From NCBI GenBank assembly GCA_021234535.1, contig CM037840.1, positions 610,697 to 674,696 of the forward strand: a DNA stretch of 64,000 nucleotides, read 5' to 3'. The notes beneath the pieces are model-generated. The model saw only the letters and a list, made by a program, of their open reading frames with translations. It had not been told where the DNA came from and did no database searches. The DNA is from Stichopus chloronotus. Lineage: Eukaryota; Echinodermata; Holothuroidea; Aspidochirotida; Stichopodidae. The translations under genes were made by a program, and so were the position numbers. Shown piece after piece: positions 13,326-24,555 of the stretch (the stretch's first letter is position 1; each line of letters opens with the position of its first letter).

Positions 13326-13995
13326 TGAACCGATTTCCTCAGTTTAGGAATCATATTAAACAGGTAAATGTTAATGATTTCTATATCAAATCAGAGACGT
13401 TTTCTGTTCATGGTGTATTTGAGACTGAGGCTGTGGATGGTTGTTTGTTACATGTGACGGAGAGACTATAAAAAGTATGAGATTATGAATAATGTTTCTA
13501 TCAAAAGAGTGACGATTTAGTGCTCGGAATTCTCTCTTATTGACTAAGCATGTATATTTATGAAATAGAAACATTTGTGGTAACGATTGTAAATATCAGC
13601 GTTTTGGCTCCAATTTACCAAAACGTTAAGCTATAGCATTATCAAATTGTCATATATTGGCCAAAATCTGCTACATTTTCGATTTTGCTCTATTTCCGAG
13701 ATCTTTGTGTCAGTGTTGATAAGTTATCGATCCCATATGATATTACTGTATTGGAGGCTTTATTAACGATAAATGACGTCATTAACAGTTTTTAAATATC
13801 ATACTTATCTATAAGTCGGATTCACCTTTCGTTTCATGGTGTGTTAACTAATGAGGCTATGGATGATTGTTTGTTCCACTTGACGGATTGCCACAAGCAA
13901 GGGAGAAGTCAATGATTGTTTTCGTTTATGAAGAAATTAAAGAGTGTAATTTTGACAAATAGGCCTATTAGATGAAGACCAAAATGTAGCAATTT
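13326..13995 (-). repeat. Inverted terminal unit of the CRE-palindrome array
   Basis: This is a reverse-complement copy of the array unit. In order it shows the 'ttcctcagtttaggaat' block, the 'gtggatggttgtttgtt' block, 'ggtaacgattg', 'ggccaaaatctgctac', 'gtattggaggctttatt', the palindrome TGACGTCA at 13774-13781, and the 'caatgattgttttcgtttatgaag' block. It makes the array end in a large inverted repeat. Confidence 0.75.
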
Positions 13996-15854
13996 GATGA
14001 ATATTTATGACTGATTAATTTTATCATGGAATAATGAGAGCTGACAATCTATTTTGTGTGAACTACATTTTGAAGCACTGTAAATAATTTTCAAATTTAA
14101 AGACCCGAGGGACGGTTTTCGAGGTATGAACTGCTTGTCACTGTCACGTTTATTTGTAAATGTTGGTCAAATGCCAAAAAAAAAAGAAGAAGAAATGTAC
14201 AATACCGAAAAGTTGAGCCGTCCATATTGGACCAACTACGTTCGGCCAATGTTAAACCATCATAATATTTCAAATTGGAGACAGAGCCTATTAATATTCA
14301 TACTTCGTTCCAGTTTCGGCTAGTGACTTATGTCGAAAAAGAAAACTTAGTAAAATGTTTCATACTTATACTCAATTTGAAAGACGAAAGTGCAAGAGCT
14401 CATATAAGATGTATAATGCGACTACGCATGTCCTCCATTAACAGTGCACCATTCTATTGGTTCAACTTCAGGTGGAGTAATCACGTGACATTATATCCAC
14501 CTGTTGAAGACGTCAGAGTAGGGTCAGTGTGTTTGATCTATTGACAACACAAGTCCAGTCAATGGTACGTCATTTGCATTAAATATCCCATTTTTTCTTA
14601 ACTTAAAATTTTGTCTTTATTTCCTTCTATTTATCACAAACTTGTCACCTGTAGAAACCTAGTTTTCCAAACGTAAACTTATTAATGGGAGTTACCTTAA
14701 CTTAGTTGACAGTTAAGTTTTATTGTTAGCGACTATATGCACTTATTTACATGGAAGGAAATCGGAGCAACGAAGGAAAGCAATTGCGGACAATGTGAGC
14801 GAACTTTTGTAATCTTAATTACTTCGTTTCGGTGGAACTGTCAGATTTGTTACAGGGACATACGATTTGTCTCGATATGCTTCTAATATCGTCAACGACT
14901 CCCTAGCATAGTGTCTTTATTCTTCTTGTTCTTTCTTCTTTTTTTATTGCGTAACTGCAGTTAGTATGGCATTAAACCGTTGCGGTTGTTGCGTGCCGAT
15001 GTATTTTAGTGTAAGATGCACGCAGCTGTCGTGACTTTGGAGATCAAATCAAGTTCAAATTTCCAGAATGAAATGCTAGTTTTGAGGGCAATCTGCCCAC
15101 AGTCCCTTAAAATCACTGCTTCACAGTCTAAAGCAGCAAACAGCGAATTCATTATAGAAGAAAATATTTAAAATTTTAAACCACTCTTTTTAAAGTATAG
15201 CACAATATTTACCCCCCCCCCCCTCAGATACAAAAAATATAAAGCAACTATCCCTTTGTATCTCTTAAGGTGGACTATCATGATGAAAGCGGAGCTATAG
15301 TTAGGATTACAAGGTGAGATCACAAAGCACAAAGTTTAAATTTAAAAGGTAGGCTACTTCACGCTGACATATTTATATTAATAAATGCTGTGTGTATGAT
15401 AAAATCACAAACAGAACTATTTTGATTATTGTCAAAATGGCCTTGCTTTTAATGTAATATATTGTTGTAAATGGTGAAGGTTACCATACATCGATGCTTC
15501 ACTCAGAGTTCATATAGCTCAGTTTGGCTTATGATATCAGGCCAGTAGGCAGCTCTGTTAGTTGGGGGGTCGATATTACCACAAGTGGAACATTTTACCA
15601 TACAATTATGTCCAACAAATTAAAACTCGTTATATATTTTGCTACCGTAGGCTTACTATCATTGGTTTAGAGGAACTCCAGACCTTGTGATGGGAGGGGG
15701 AGGGAGGGGGGTCTTCCGAACTCTCTTGATACGGAGCTGGATATTCTGCAAAACGAAACGGAATAATCTAGTCATGAAACTTGTATTTGTGGGTATTGAT
15801 GTTTTGTGATTTAGTCTTCTCAATGCACAATGAACGGAAAAAGATTAAATTTAC
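13996..15854. other. Intergenic sequence, no gene seen
   Basis: Two overlapping frames (14126-14323 and 14275-14544) have no recognisable domain or splice context. A C run lies near 15211-15222 and a G-rich stretch near 15690-15710. Around 15725-15830 there is a decayed extra copy of the 'gatattctgcaaaacgaaac' arm of the hairpin that opens copy A. Confidence 0.4.
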
Positions 15855-15868
15855 ACTTGTTTCGTTCT

Positions 15869-15917
15869 GTTTCGCAAAATACCTTTAGCATGGCTGGGTA
15901 TTGATGTTCTGCAAAAC
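15869..15917. repeat. Inverted repeat at left edge of copy A
   Basis: GTTTCGCAAAATA and the imperfect mirror ATTGATGTTCTGCAAAAC flank a loop of about 18 bases. The same hairpin starts copies B (27285-27333) and C (33663-33711), where the arms match better. Confidence 0.6.
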
Positions 15918-16543
15918 AAAGAGAATAGAGATATTTCTCTGAAAATCAAAATAAAGATTTACACAAAAATCTTTGCTGTTTGGCCCTCGTGAGTCGTTAA
16001 ATGCCTAGACTTCCCTCGATTTCATGTTCGCCAGAGACAGTGCACGCATTTATACGTAAGGTTTATAAAGTTTACATCTGTTGCAATTTTTTGCCCTCCT
16101 CGTCGTTTTTATTGGTCGGGATCCTATATGTTTGCCCCCCAACATTTTCTGTGGTTGCGCAATTTTCCCCGGCCTGCCTCCCCACGATCGATCCCCTGGT
16201 ATAATAAATCAGAAACTTTTTCGCCACGCTATAGTTAGGACGCCCAATAAATTTCTTTGTTTTAGTTATCATTCCCCAGACGTCATTCTGAGTTTATCTA
16301 TGGTCCACATAGGCTACCGTACGTATTGACATACATCATCTGAGTCAAACGACACTGGTTGTGTTTTTAAATTTAAAAATTAAAACTTTGTTTCATTTAG
16401 TTTCACAGAATATCGAAAGGCGCTCAGTTTCCGGTGTTTGCCAAGTTTATAAACCTTTATTTATTCCCGTCAGCAGTCAGTGCGGACAATAAAAACATAA
16501 GAAATGGGTTGCGCAAGCCCTGTTACTTGGACAGATTTGGCAG

Positions 16544-16890
16544 TAATTATGTGACTGGTTGATTAATGGGTGGCAACGATTTGCATACAGACTGTATGAT
16601 TCTGATTGGTCAACGTCATCATCTATCCCAAGATCCATTGCGGTTCGACGTGGTTGCCAAGCGTCGTTAACCACGAGACCGACACTGTCAATCGACGTGT
16701 AGTTCAAGAGTCAACATATCTTTGTAACGATGTAGGCTTGTGTCACCGATTGTACCGTCTCCGTTCCTTGCTCTTCCCTGTCATCGTCATCGTAGATTTT
16801 ATCACCATTCAATCATCGTTGTCAACCAATCCTCATTCATTTCTGTGTGCCAGTCAAATCATAAATTAAATGAAACTCTGATCGTAAAAT
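16544..16890 (+). other. Conserved block with 87-codon frame, copy A
   Basis: The frame 16606-16869 is open for 87 codons. It stays open at the same length in copy B (27982-28245), and in copy C the frame persists although the upstream start is lost (34426-34665). The block is GC-richer than its surroundings. Just upstream lie an ATTGG (inverted CCAAT) box and a 'gtcatcatc' stretch, so it could be a promoter or 5' exon of an unrecognised transcript. The protein has no domain I know, and retention may simply reflect recent duplication. No start context or splice pair confirms it as coding. Confidence 0.3.
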
Positions 16891-18238
16891 CAAATCGGAT
16901 CTTTCTTTCTGATGGACTTTTAATTCTGTTCTGACGTTTCTCCCTACTGTAACGTATGGGATATTCGCTGCAGGGGCAGTCATACCATGACTGTAGCTAA
17001 ACCACCCCTGAAAAAGTCAGCCCTAACATAACAATAGATGTACGTATTATTTAGGGGAGGTGCGTGTAATTTTTTTTCAGGAATGGGAGTGTCCTCAGTT
17101 TACTAATAAGAAAGTTACGTCATAAATAATAGAAGATCAAACCACAGTTGTAGGCAAGATATTTTACCACGCAGCTATAAAACCTGGTACATCGATGTTG
17201 TTGGTATTGTCGTAATTATAAAGCAATATCAGATTTACGAGAATGCACACTTCTCGTAGGATGTGCACAAATGCTGTCAATTTTTTAAAAAAATATATAA
17301 GGCTCTAGCTGATCTTTCTTTTTTTCCATTTTTGGATGTGTAAAATAGGTAAAGCAATTTCATACCTGTTTGTCGGAACAGATAAATGAACTTCAAAGGG
17401 ATTACGGGGAACAATGAGACAAAGCAATTGTCATATTAGAAAGATGAGACTATAGTATCCTTGTCAGTCAAATTTATCAGAAAAGGCAACATCCTGACTA
17501 GTTTAAGTTTTCTGTAATGATTGACTAAATTCTGCCAAAGTTATAAATTAATATGTAAAAAATATAAATAAATCCCTAAATTACTATAAGTCGCATATTG
17601 AGGGGATCATATAAGTTTAAAATGATTTAAAAGTCAACATCATGAGCGTCGAGCATAGTTTAAAAATGATGGAGGGAAGGCTTGGCATCGAGCAATCATA
17701 ATATGGTTTTGAAAAATGCAGGTAGGAAATGATAGTGGGTGGCGTTCCGTTTGGAGTGACATTCCTCTATCCTGTTTACAATTTTAATGGACGTCACAGA
17801 GCTCCCGTGATGTTTCCAGGTTACCACACATTTTAGTTTTAGGTCACAAACGTGAGGGGCGGAGGGATTGTGTAAGTGTTCCATTGCTCATTCCTCTTTC
17901 TCGTTAGTCTCATGCTAATCGTTACCGATGTCATACATTCCCTACTAAAAGTACACTGGAAATGACACAGGAAACCACCAAAGGATCAAAATAAGGTAGG
18001 TGACATTTAAGTCTGTTATTAGCTCTACATTTTTGGCTTCGGTGGAATCGTAACATTTGTAATTATAATGATGTGATTGAATGAGTCTGTTAGTTTGTAT
18101 TTGAGTATAACAAAAAAAAAAAAAAAAAGTTTTTCAACTTGAAACGTGAAACATTGCAGGAGGGTTCCGCGCTAAGTGATGTGGCGTTGGCTTGATTGAT
18201 TACGTCATAAATCAAAGGTCACAGGCATGAAAAAAAAT

Positions 18239-18257
18239 AACACACACACACACACAC
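18239..18257 (+). repeat. (CA)n microsatellite
   Basis: A short CA run, also present but shorter in copies B (about 29612-29626) and C (about 35748-35762). Confidence 0.85.
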
Positions 18258-19662
18258 AAATTTCTAAGTTTGTCTCTATTGTGTTCATGTTCAAAGGATA
18301 TAGAAATAGCATGTATGTAAAATAGACGGGGCAGAGACGTTTGAAACGAAAATGAGTCCAAAGGTCACGAAGCCAAAGATCAAATCCGTAAACCTCGTGA
18401 TAAAGTGTGTCACAATCTCACCCTAGTGTCTTATGGTGACGTTTAGCTTCAGGATCTTTGATTCCACTCACGATACCTCACATCATCAAAAGAGAAGAAA
18501 TACACACCAAAAAAGTAACACAAGAGAAAATAAAATACAAAAGATAATGATGAAAATTGTCTGACTCAGTGACTCGATGGACAAAAGGTCATTGGAATTG
18601 TTTGTACAAATAATTGAATGAATAGAACACCCCTTCCCCTGTAGTCTAACAAGCTACAGTATCACCGAAACGTATGTCGCTTAATAAGACTAATAACAAT
18701 TTGTGATTGGCTGCTGATTTTTTTGTTTTTGTTTTAGGCCTAAATTCATCGTTGTCTCTTTATTTGCTATAAATCTGATGACTGCATCTACTCTTAGCAA
18801 TGGTGGCGGCAATCAAGGACTTTCCCGTAACAAAACAGATGTATACTTTATTTGCATAATTTATATTGAATGACGTCGAAAAAAATAAAATTATAGTTCA
18901 AATGTGAATGGAGAGTGATTAACCTAGTCAGAGTTATAACCTCAGCAAGTTATTGTATACAGATACAGCAAGTTATTGTATCTCTCCCTGACTATACAAT
19001 GCAGTTCTTACTGAGTAATGGTCATTTTTTCTTTTTCTTATTACATAAACTGTACCGAATAGGAGAATTGACTGTAAATATTGACATCTTAACACTTATT
19101 CATTAAATTGAAGAAACTATATAGGTATTTGAACAATTAAAGGTAAAAGGACTAATTTTGTATTTCTGAAGGGAAAATTTCGGTTAAGTAACTGGAAACT
19201 GATGTGTGGCTTTCAATAGTGAACTTGTTGGTACCAGTCATAACTAGTTGGAACCACTGAGTTACCAATTTGCAGTTGTTGAACTGGAATTTCCTCATGG
19301 CTTCAATCTGGTGACGAAAAAGTCAGTAGACTGATCGGTTTTTGTATTATTGTTTCTCAATTCTAGAGCCAATGAGTAACATAAGAAAATAAGCAGAGGT
19401 ATAATGTGATAACTCCTATGGTGGAACACACACAGGTAGACGAGTGCTTACATAATGGAATACACTTTGAGAAGAGCACCCGATGATAGATACTGTGAAA
19501 TTCAATACATTCACCATATGGAAGCGTATGTTTCCCTATACAGCACAATTAAAACAAATTAATAAAAGCAAAAATATTTCCTTCTCAAAATGTTCTAATT
19601 TTTGATTGTTCGTAAGTCCCAATGTATATACGACCTCACCATGCAGTATTCATTTGCTTCGA

Positions 19663-19668
19663 TTTATT
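19663..19668 (-). terminator. Polyadenylation signal of TRIM gene A
   Basis: AATAAA on the minus strand, about 165 bases past the stop codon of the TRIM gene in copy A. The same hexamer in the same context is kept in copies B (31053-31058) and C (39090-39095). Confidence 0.6.
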
Positions 19669-19832
19669 CTTGATGGTAAAGAAATTATATTTCTTCAATG
19701 ATAAAGATATTCTGGAGCTTGATTAAATATAACAATGGCAAAGAAACACAATCAAGACGGGATAGTGAATATTCATGGAAAAGTTATTTGTCCTTTTCCT
19801 CCTTAAATGATCCATCCGTAGGCTACCAAAGC

Positions 19833-22025
19833 CTATGTCACTGTAATATTGTACTCATAAATCTTTCCTGAGGTATTTGTTGCTATTAAAAGCTTCTCAG
19901 ATCCGTCCACATCTATAGTGGTCAAGCAGTTAGCATCTTCATCTACTTTTCTCGTTGTTAATAAGTGTCGACCGTCTTGGCTGTACTGAACTAGCCTACG
20001 TCGGTTTGGTATTTCTCTCCATAACATGTAGATGAAGTCGTTCTTGTCTATACACACACTCAGTGGTCCCGTGGTAAACCCAGCAAGATCTGGTTTGTTG
20101 AATTCATACATCAACTTACTCTCAGATCCCTCCATGGTGACTGCAAATGCTCTCTTACCGTCAAAGTCGCAGACCAGAAGCGTACCTGCATGTACAGTGA
20201 TGTCATTTACTCTATTGATTACATTTGGTAGTTTTATGGTGCGAATATAATTCAGCTGATCATCGAATACATACACAAATCTGCTGTTAGTACCAACGAT
20301 GATGTGATTTTTGAGACGATTGATAATCATAGACCACACAAAGCAATTAGTTGACCGTTGATGGATAACGTCACTAATGTACTTCCTATTATATGAACCA
20401 TCACGAACATCATAAATACTAATTTCATGGGGTTGACAAACTGTTGCAACTCTGAAGTCTGATAAAAAACAGCAGAAACGGCGCTCAAATCCATAACCGC
20501 CTCTTTCATTCTTGAGTTGATCCTGTCGTTGTAGTTTTCCTTTCCTGTTTATGACAGTAATTCGTGAGAACTCACTCAATAGGTGACCACCAGAGATGAC
20601 AATGATACCATTCCCGCTACTCGCTATTCCATCGATCCGCCCACCTATAGCTTCTAATTCCTCCACATAAACAACAGATTGTTCTTTATCACTTATCGTG
20701 ACATCACTAACGACTAGTTTAGGCATGTCTCCGACATAAATATCTGACAAAGAGTCCAATTGTGGATATTCCTTCTTCATTTCTTCTATCAGAGGTTCAC
20801 ATGCTGCTCTAACATCAGGGATACACTGCACCTGTGCCCACTCGTCCTTGGCTGCAAGAATAGATGAAGCAATTGCTCTGGTGTTCTCGTACCTTTCAAT
20901 AATCTGGTGGCAATAGTCTGATATTTTTGCCACTTCTTTTGTATGCTCCTTTGTGAGAAGGTCTTTTGACTCTGTTAACTTCTTCAAATAAATATCTAAT
21001 CTTTCTAGTTTGTTGACAAGCTCCTTTTCATCTTTTTCACAACTGTCTTTAACAAGTTGGAGTTCATCGTTGTATTTTCTTTCAGTAGCTGATCTAATAT
21101 CATCATACTTTTTATTCAGTCTGTTGATTTCTTCTTCACACTTCAGATTTGTTTGTCTTTCCTCATTTTTCCGTCTCTTCTCTATGTCTGTTAAGCCTTC
21201 CTCTTTTTCATGTCTGCTTTCTTCAAGTTTCTGCTTGATTTTGTTGACTTGTTCTTTGTGCTGATTGATCAATTTATCTGTCTGTTTGGCGACGTTTCCA
21301 TTTAATTTTTGTTTTGTTGATTCAACCTTCTTCGGTAACTCGTATAATTTACTTTCAAGTTCTTCTAGTTCTGTAATTTTCGATTCCAACAATTCTCTTT
21401 CAATTTGCGCTAATTCAGTGACGTCATGCAGGTCATCACCTTTGTGCTTACTGTAAGTACAAATCATACAAATTGGTTCATTTATACAAGTACTGCAGCA
21501 TAATTTGGCGTTCTCCTCTACATGTTTCCGACATCTTGGATCCTCTGTTAGCGTTGCCAACTTTTCCGGTGTTATGTTCCTATCGTCAAATTTATCCAGT
21601 TTTAGAGTACGAGGTTTATGATCGGTAAACATTTTACTGCTGATGTGAATATTGTAACATTGTTCGCATAAGAAATCTTTGCACTTGAAGCAATATGCCG
21701 AAGCATTTTTGTCCTTGGAACAACTCACACATTTCTTTAACTCATTATTTTCAAACGCTTTTTGCAGTTGAATAAACTCAACAACACTTTTCATGTGAAA
21801 ATCAGTCTTAAACCCATCAATTCCATTATCTGGTACAGCGCATTGCTGTTTGCACATTGGACAAAAGATAGTTCCATCCAGACTTGCGTTTACCACTGAT
21901 TGCATGCATTTGCTACAGTATCGATGAAGACATGGTAGTAATTTTGGATCTTGGAATATGTCCAAGCACACGGAACAGAGAAAGAAGTTCTCCTCTAGGT
22001 CCTTCAAAGGAGTTGCTGAAGCCAT
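19833..22025 (-). CDS. TRIM-family E3 ubiquitin ligase, copy A
   Basis: A 730-residue tripartite-motif protein in a single coding exon, predicted to transfer ubiquitin from an E2 to substrates. Residues 17-58 form a C3HC4 RING (C17, C20, C32, H34, C37, C40, C55, C58). A first B-box uses C99, C102, C112, C115, C120, C123, H127 and H136. A second runs about 165-200. A long charged coiled coil follows (about 205-430). The rest (about 450-730) is a beta-propeller of NHL type with repeated 'R-VYVFDDQLNY' and 'SVCIDKNDFIYMLW'-like blades, the likely substrate-binding part. The frame is open 19 codons further upstream, but a splice acceptor at 22059-22058 shared with the paralogues places that extension in an intron, so the Met at 22025 is the start. 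Oddity: in B-box 2 the usual final His of the HKGH motif is Asp (HKGD, residue 197). Many invertebrate TRIMs are linked to innate immunity; that role is inference here. Confidence 0.9.
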   Translation of the reverse strand: MASATPLKDLEENFFLCSVCLDIFQDPKLLPCLHRYCSKCMQSVVNASLDGTIFCPMCKQQCAVPDNGIDGFKTDFHMKSVVEFIQLQKAFENNELKKCVSCSKDKNASAYCFKCKDFLCEQCYNIHISSKMFTDHKPRTLKLDKFDDRNITPEKLATLTEDPRCRKHVEENAKLCCSTCINEPICMICTYSKHKGDDLHDVTELAQIERELLESKITELEELESKLYELPKKVESTKQKLNGNVAKQTDKLINQHKEQVNKIKQKLEESRHEKEEGLTDIEKRRKNEERQTNLKCEEEINRLNKKYDDIRSATERKYNDELQLVKDSCEKDEKELVNKLERLDIYLKKLTESKDLLTKEHTKEVAKISDYCHQIIERYENTRAIASSILAAKDEWAQVQCIPDVRAACEPLIEEMKKEYPQLDSLSDIYVGDMPKLVVSDVTISDKEQSVVYVEELEAIGGRIDGIASSGNGIIVISGGHLLSEFSRITVINRKGKLQRQDQLKNERGGYGFERRFCCFLSDFRVATVCQPHEISIYDVRDGSYNRKYISDVIHQRSTNCFVWSMIINRLKNHIIVGTNSRFVYVFDDQLNYIRTIKLPNVINRVNDITVHAGTLLVCDFDGKRAFAVTMEGSESKLMYEFNKPDLAGFTTGPLSVCIDKNDFIYMLWREIPNRRRLVQYSQDGRHLLTTRKVDEDANCLTTIDVDGSEKLLIATNTSGKIYEYNITVT

Positions 22026-22057
22026 TGGGAAGAACATGTGATTTCTCAGCAATTTAT

Positions 22058-22060
22058 CTG
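22058..22060 (-). other. Splice acceptor before TRIM A coding exon
   Basis: CAG after a pyrimidine-containing 'tatgctttcag' on the minus strand. The equivalent acceptor precedes the start codon by 25-35 bases in copy C and in both pseudogenes. No matching non-coding first exon for copy A was found in 22.1-27 kb. Confidence 0.65.
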
Positions 22061-22256
22061 AAAGCATACAGAGTAGATTCATATTAAAGTCAGTACTTAC
22101 GAAAGTATCTTTCCAATTGTGGTAAGATCGTTAGTACATGAGTACCCGGTCACTTGAAATCTTACAGACTCTTTGTCTATTAAATTGCCAACTATATATT
22201 ATATCCATATATCATCATCATCATCATCGTCATCATCGTCATCATCGTCATCATCG

Positions 22257-22314
<58 letters not shown>

Positions 22315-23918
22315 TTTTGTCATCATTTTTATCATCATAGTGCGTTATCTCATACCTGTACGTAGCATACAGGGAGGAGATATTGTACGCACTCGAGCTG
22401 TTAAATTCGCCAAAAATGGCACTTAAATTTTAGACCACCTGATATTCCTTGTAGTATTCAACCTAAACTTGGTGGGTCAGTAGTCCTTATTGGGGGCGGG
22501 GTACCTCATGGTATGTAAATGGCATAGATCGGGATTACGCACTGGGGTTAGGGGGTGAGAAGAGGTGTCTAAATATGTGAGTATGTACAACAGAAGTGTT
22601 TCACTGTCTACTACTAGACGGCAAGTCTGATGAACCTTAAACCTCGTGAGTAGGTGAACAGGCATAAGGTGTAGTGTTCGCCCTAGTGATGACGTCATAG
22701 GTCAAGGTCAAATGTCACGGTTACAATAGCCCACAACACAGTGAGTTACCCACCCATTGGTAGTGCATGGAGTCAACATGACCTTTACATCTTTGCCTTT
22801 TTCATGAATGTGATACATTATTTCAACCTAAGCAACCATGTTTTGAGCTGAGTGATCACGTCTGGTAGTAACGATGTAATTCTCCATGCGTTAGTGTCTT
22901 AGCTCACTCAGTATATTTTTAGAGTGTAGCGTATGCCTACTACACAGTTGTACAGGAACTCGAGTTGTTTACCTGCTGTGAAGATAATACTGAAGCACGC
23001 ATAACGCGCTTTTCAGGGCATTCAAAACTTCCAGAGTGACGGCGAATGCGGATCTGAGGAATACTTTGACGTGCACACATTTCTAGGCACACTTTTGACG
23101 CATACTCGATTTCTACGCACATGTGTACGTACATACAGGTATTTAGGGCCGTTCGACGCATATGCGTTTTATACTTCAGTATTGCAATTCATTGAGCTAA
23201 GTAACTTGAATGTCCAACACTTTTATTCACAACGGGCGTTGTGAGTCACTGATGAAAATAATGTACAGCTCATCCTACTGCGGAAGTACGTGAAATGATG
23301 TATGAATGACCATGCAAATCGATATGGATGAGATTTGAGACTCCGTGGATTGCCTCCTCTTTTCTATTGGTGACTGATTACTAAACCTGATCTATGGTTT
23401 GACATTGAAGGGATGGTGTGTGGATGTTAGGGGTGTTAGGGTGACGTTCAGAAGATACACAGTGGCGTTAGTGGCTGGGACCCCCCAGGCACCAGCATAT
23501 TCTTTGGGACAGGGAGTCTGAGGACTTCTAGGCTGTGGATAATATTCCAGCATTTCTAGCTATCGTGTAAGTCTTTAGGCTCACTCCCCCTTACTCCCGC
23601 GACAGTTGCATCTACGCCAAGCTGCCGGCCTCTGCATGCACAGCTGTCAAATAAAAAAAAAAAAAAAACTAACTGTGCATCCAACCTTGCTTGCAAAATA
23701 TATCAAGCAAACACTGGACAAACTTTAATCACATGGTCAAGATGAAAGTCAAATATGAGCTTAAGATTAAGAGGAAGACTTTTGGACCTATAAACAGTTC
23801 ATACGGCTCGAACTGGTGTCCTTAGAAACAAATTCAATTCATTTATTTCCTACCGATTCCTTACATTGATATAGGGTAGGGTTATTATTATTGGAGCTCT
23901 CTGATGCCGTTGCATGTG
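22061..23918. other. Sequence upstream of TRIM A, no gene seen
   Basis: It probably includes the promoter or first intron of TRIM A, but homology to the 5' regions of the other copies stops here. A TGACGTCA palindrome lies near 22687. No supported exon was found. Confidence 0.4.
22214..22312 (+). repeat. (ATC)n microsatellite
   Basis: An almost pure run of ATC triplets, with CGTCATCAT variants in its first part. The poly-histidine frame across it is an artefact of the repeat. Confidence 0.95.
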
Positions 23919-24555
23919 GCAAGCCAAATGCCCAACAATTAGAGAAACTTGGATTATTGGTCGATAGATCAGGTTTAACGACCAATAACCCGGGTTTATT
24001 TAACGCCAAATGCTCAGTAATTCGATAGAATTGGTTCAGTTGGTCAACCTGGTTTATCATTTCGATAAACTTGGATTTTTGAGCATTCTTGTTGTTAAAC
24101 CTGGTTTTTCGACTGATAAACGTTGTTTATCCACTGATAAACTTGGTTTTCGATTTGATAAACCAGGTTGATCACTTTGTGGGTCATAAACTTGGCTTAT
24201 CAAATTGATGAACCTGGCATATTGAATTGATAAAACAGGTTTATAAAAATAACTTGGCATATTGGTTGATAAACCTGGTTTAGCAGGCGACCCACGAATC
24301 TGGTTTCTCAAATTACGGGTCATTTGTCTTGACATACACCTATGAAGGGAAACCAGGGTTGTCAATCGATAAACCAAGTTTTCGAATCATTGAGCAATGG
24401 GTGTGGATAAACCTGGGTTTTTGACGGATAAACCTGCAATGTAGGCTGATAAACAGGGTTCTCGATTTGATAAACCTGATTTATCGAACAAAAATAAAAA
24501 CTTGGCTTACCAATTGATAAACTTGGTTTATCGAATTACTGGGCATTTGGCTTGC
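23919..24555. mobile_element. Foldback-like element of palindromic minisatellite
   Basis: The ends are inverted repeats: GCAAGCCAAATGCCCA starts at 23919, and its complement TGGGCATTTGGCTTGC closes the element at 24540-24555, with imperfect pairing reaching about 28 bases inward. Between them are many imperfect copies of a 20-25 bp unit around TGATAAACCTGGTTTATC, itself a near-palindrome, in both orientations. Partial copies of the end sequence recur inside, near 24004 and 24320. Inverted ends with internally repetitive arms are the hallmark of foldback (FB-type) transposons. No ORF is credible; the 106-codon frame here is translated repeat. Confidence 0.65.

Larger units (their letters stand above)
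15855..22057. repeat. Segmental duplication copy A (TRIM gene plus 3' flank)
   Basis: This block contains an intact TRIM gene and about 4 kb of its 3' flank. The flank recurs nearly base for base at 27271-31452 (copy B) and with more divergence at 33663-41496 (copy C). Its left edge is a short inverted repeat present in all three copies. Against copy C, homology at the right stops just past the splice acceptor of the coding exon. Copies A and B are closest to each other: most lines between 17400 and 19800 differ at only a few bases. Confidence 0.85.

Noticed and set aside
17696..17884. 62-codon minus frame identical in copies A and B
   Set aside because: A and B are nearly identical DNA throughout, so identity carries no coding information, and the frame is broken in copy C.
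20032..20250. Plus-strand open frames inside the TRIM genes (also at 21010-21456, 40483-40704, 47875-48111)
   Set aside because: They are antisense shadows of the real coding exons.
22026..22082. N-terminal extension of TRIM A (19 extra codons)
   Set aside because: It lies upstream of a splice acceptor shared by the family and has no counterpart in the paralogues, so it is intron.
22138..22365. Poly-histidine frame
   Set aside because: It is a translation of the (ATC)n microsatellite.
24057..24377. 106-codon frame rich in KPGLS repeats
   Set aside because: It is the translation of the palindromic minisatellite inside the foldback-like element.
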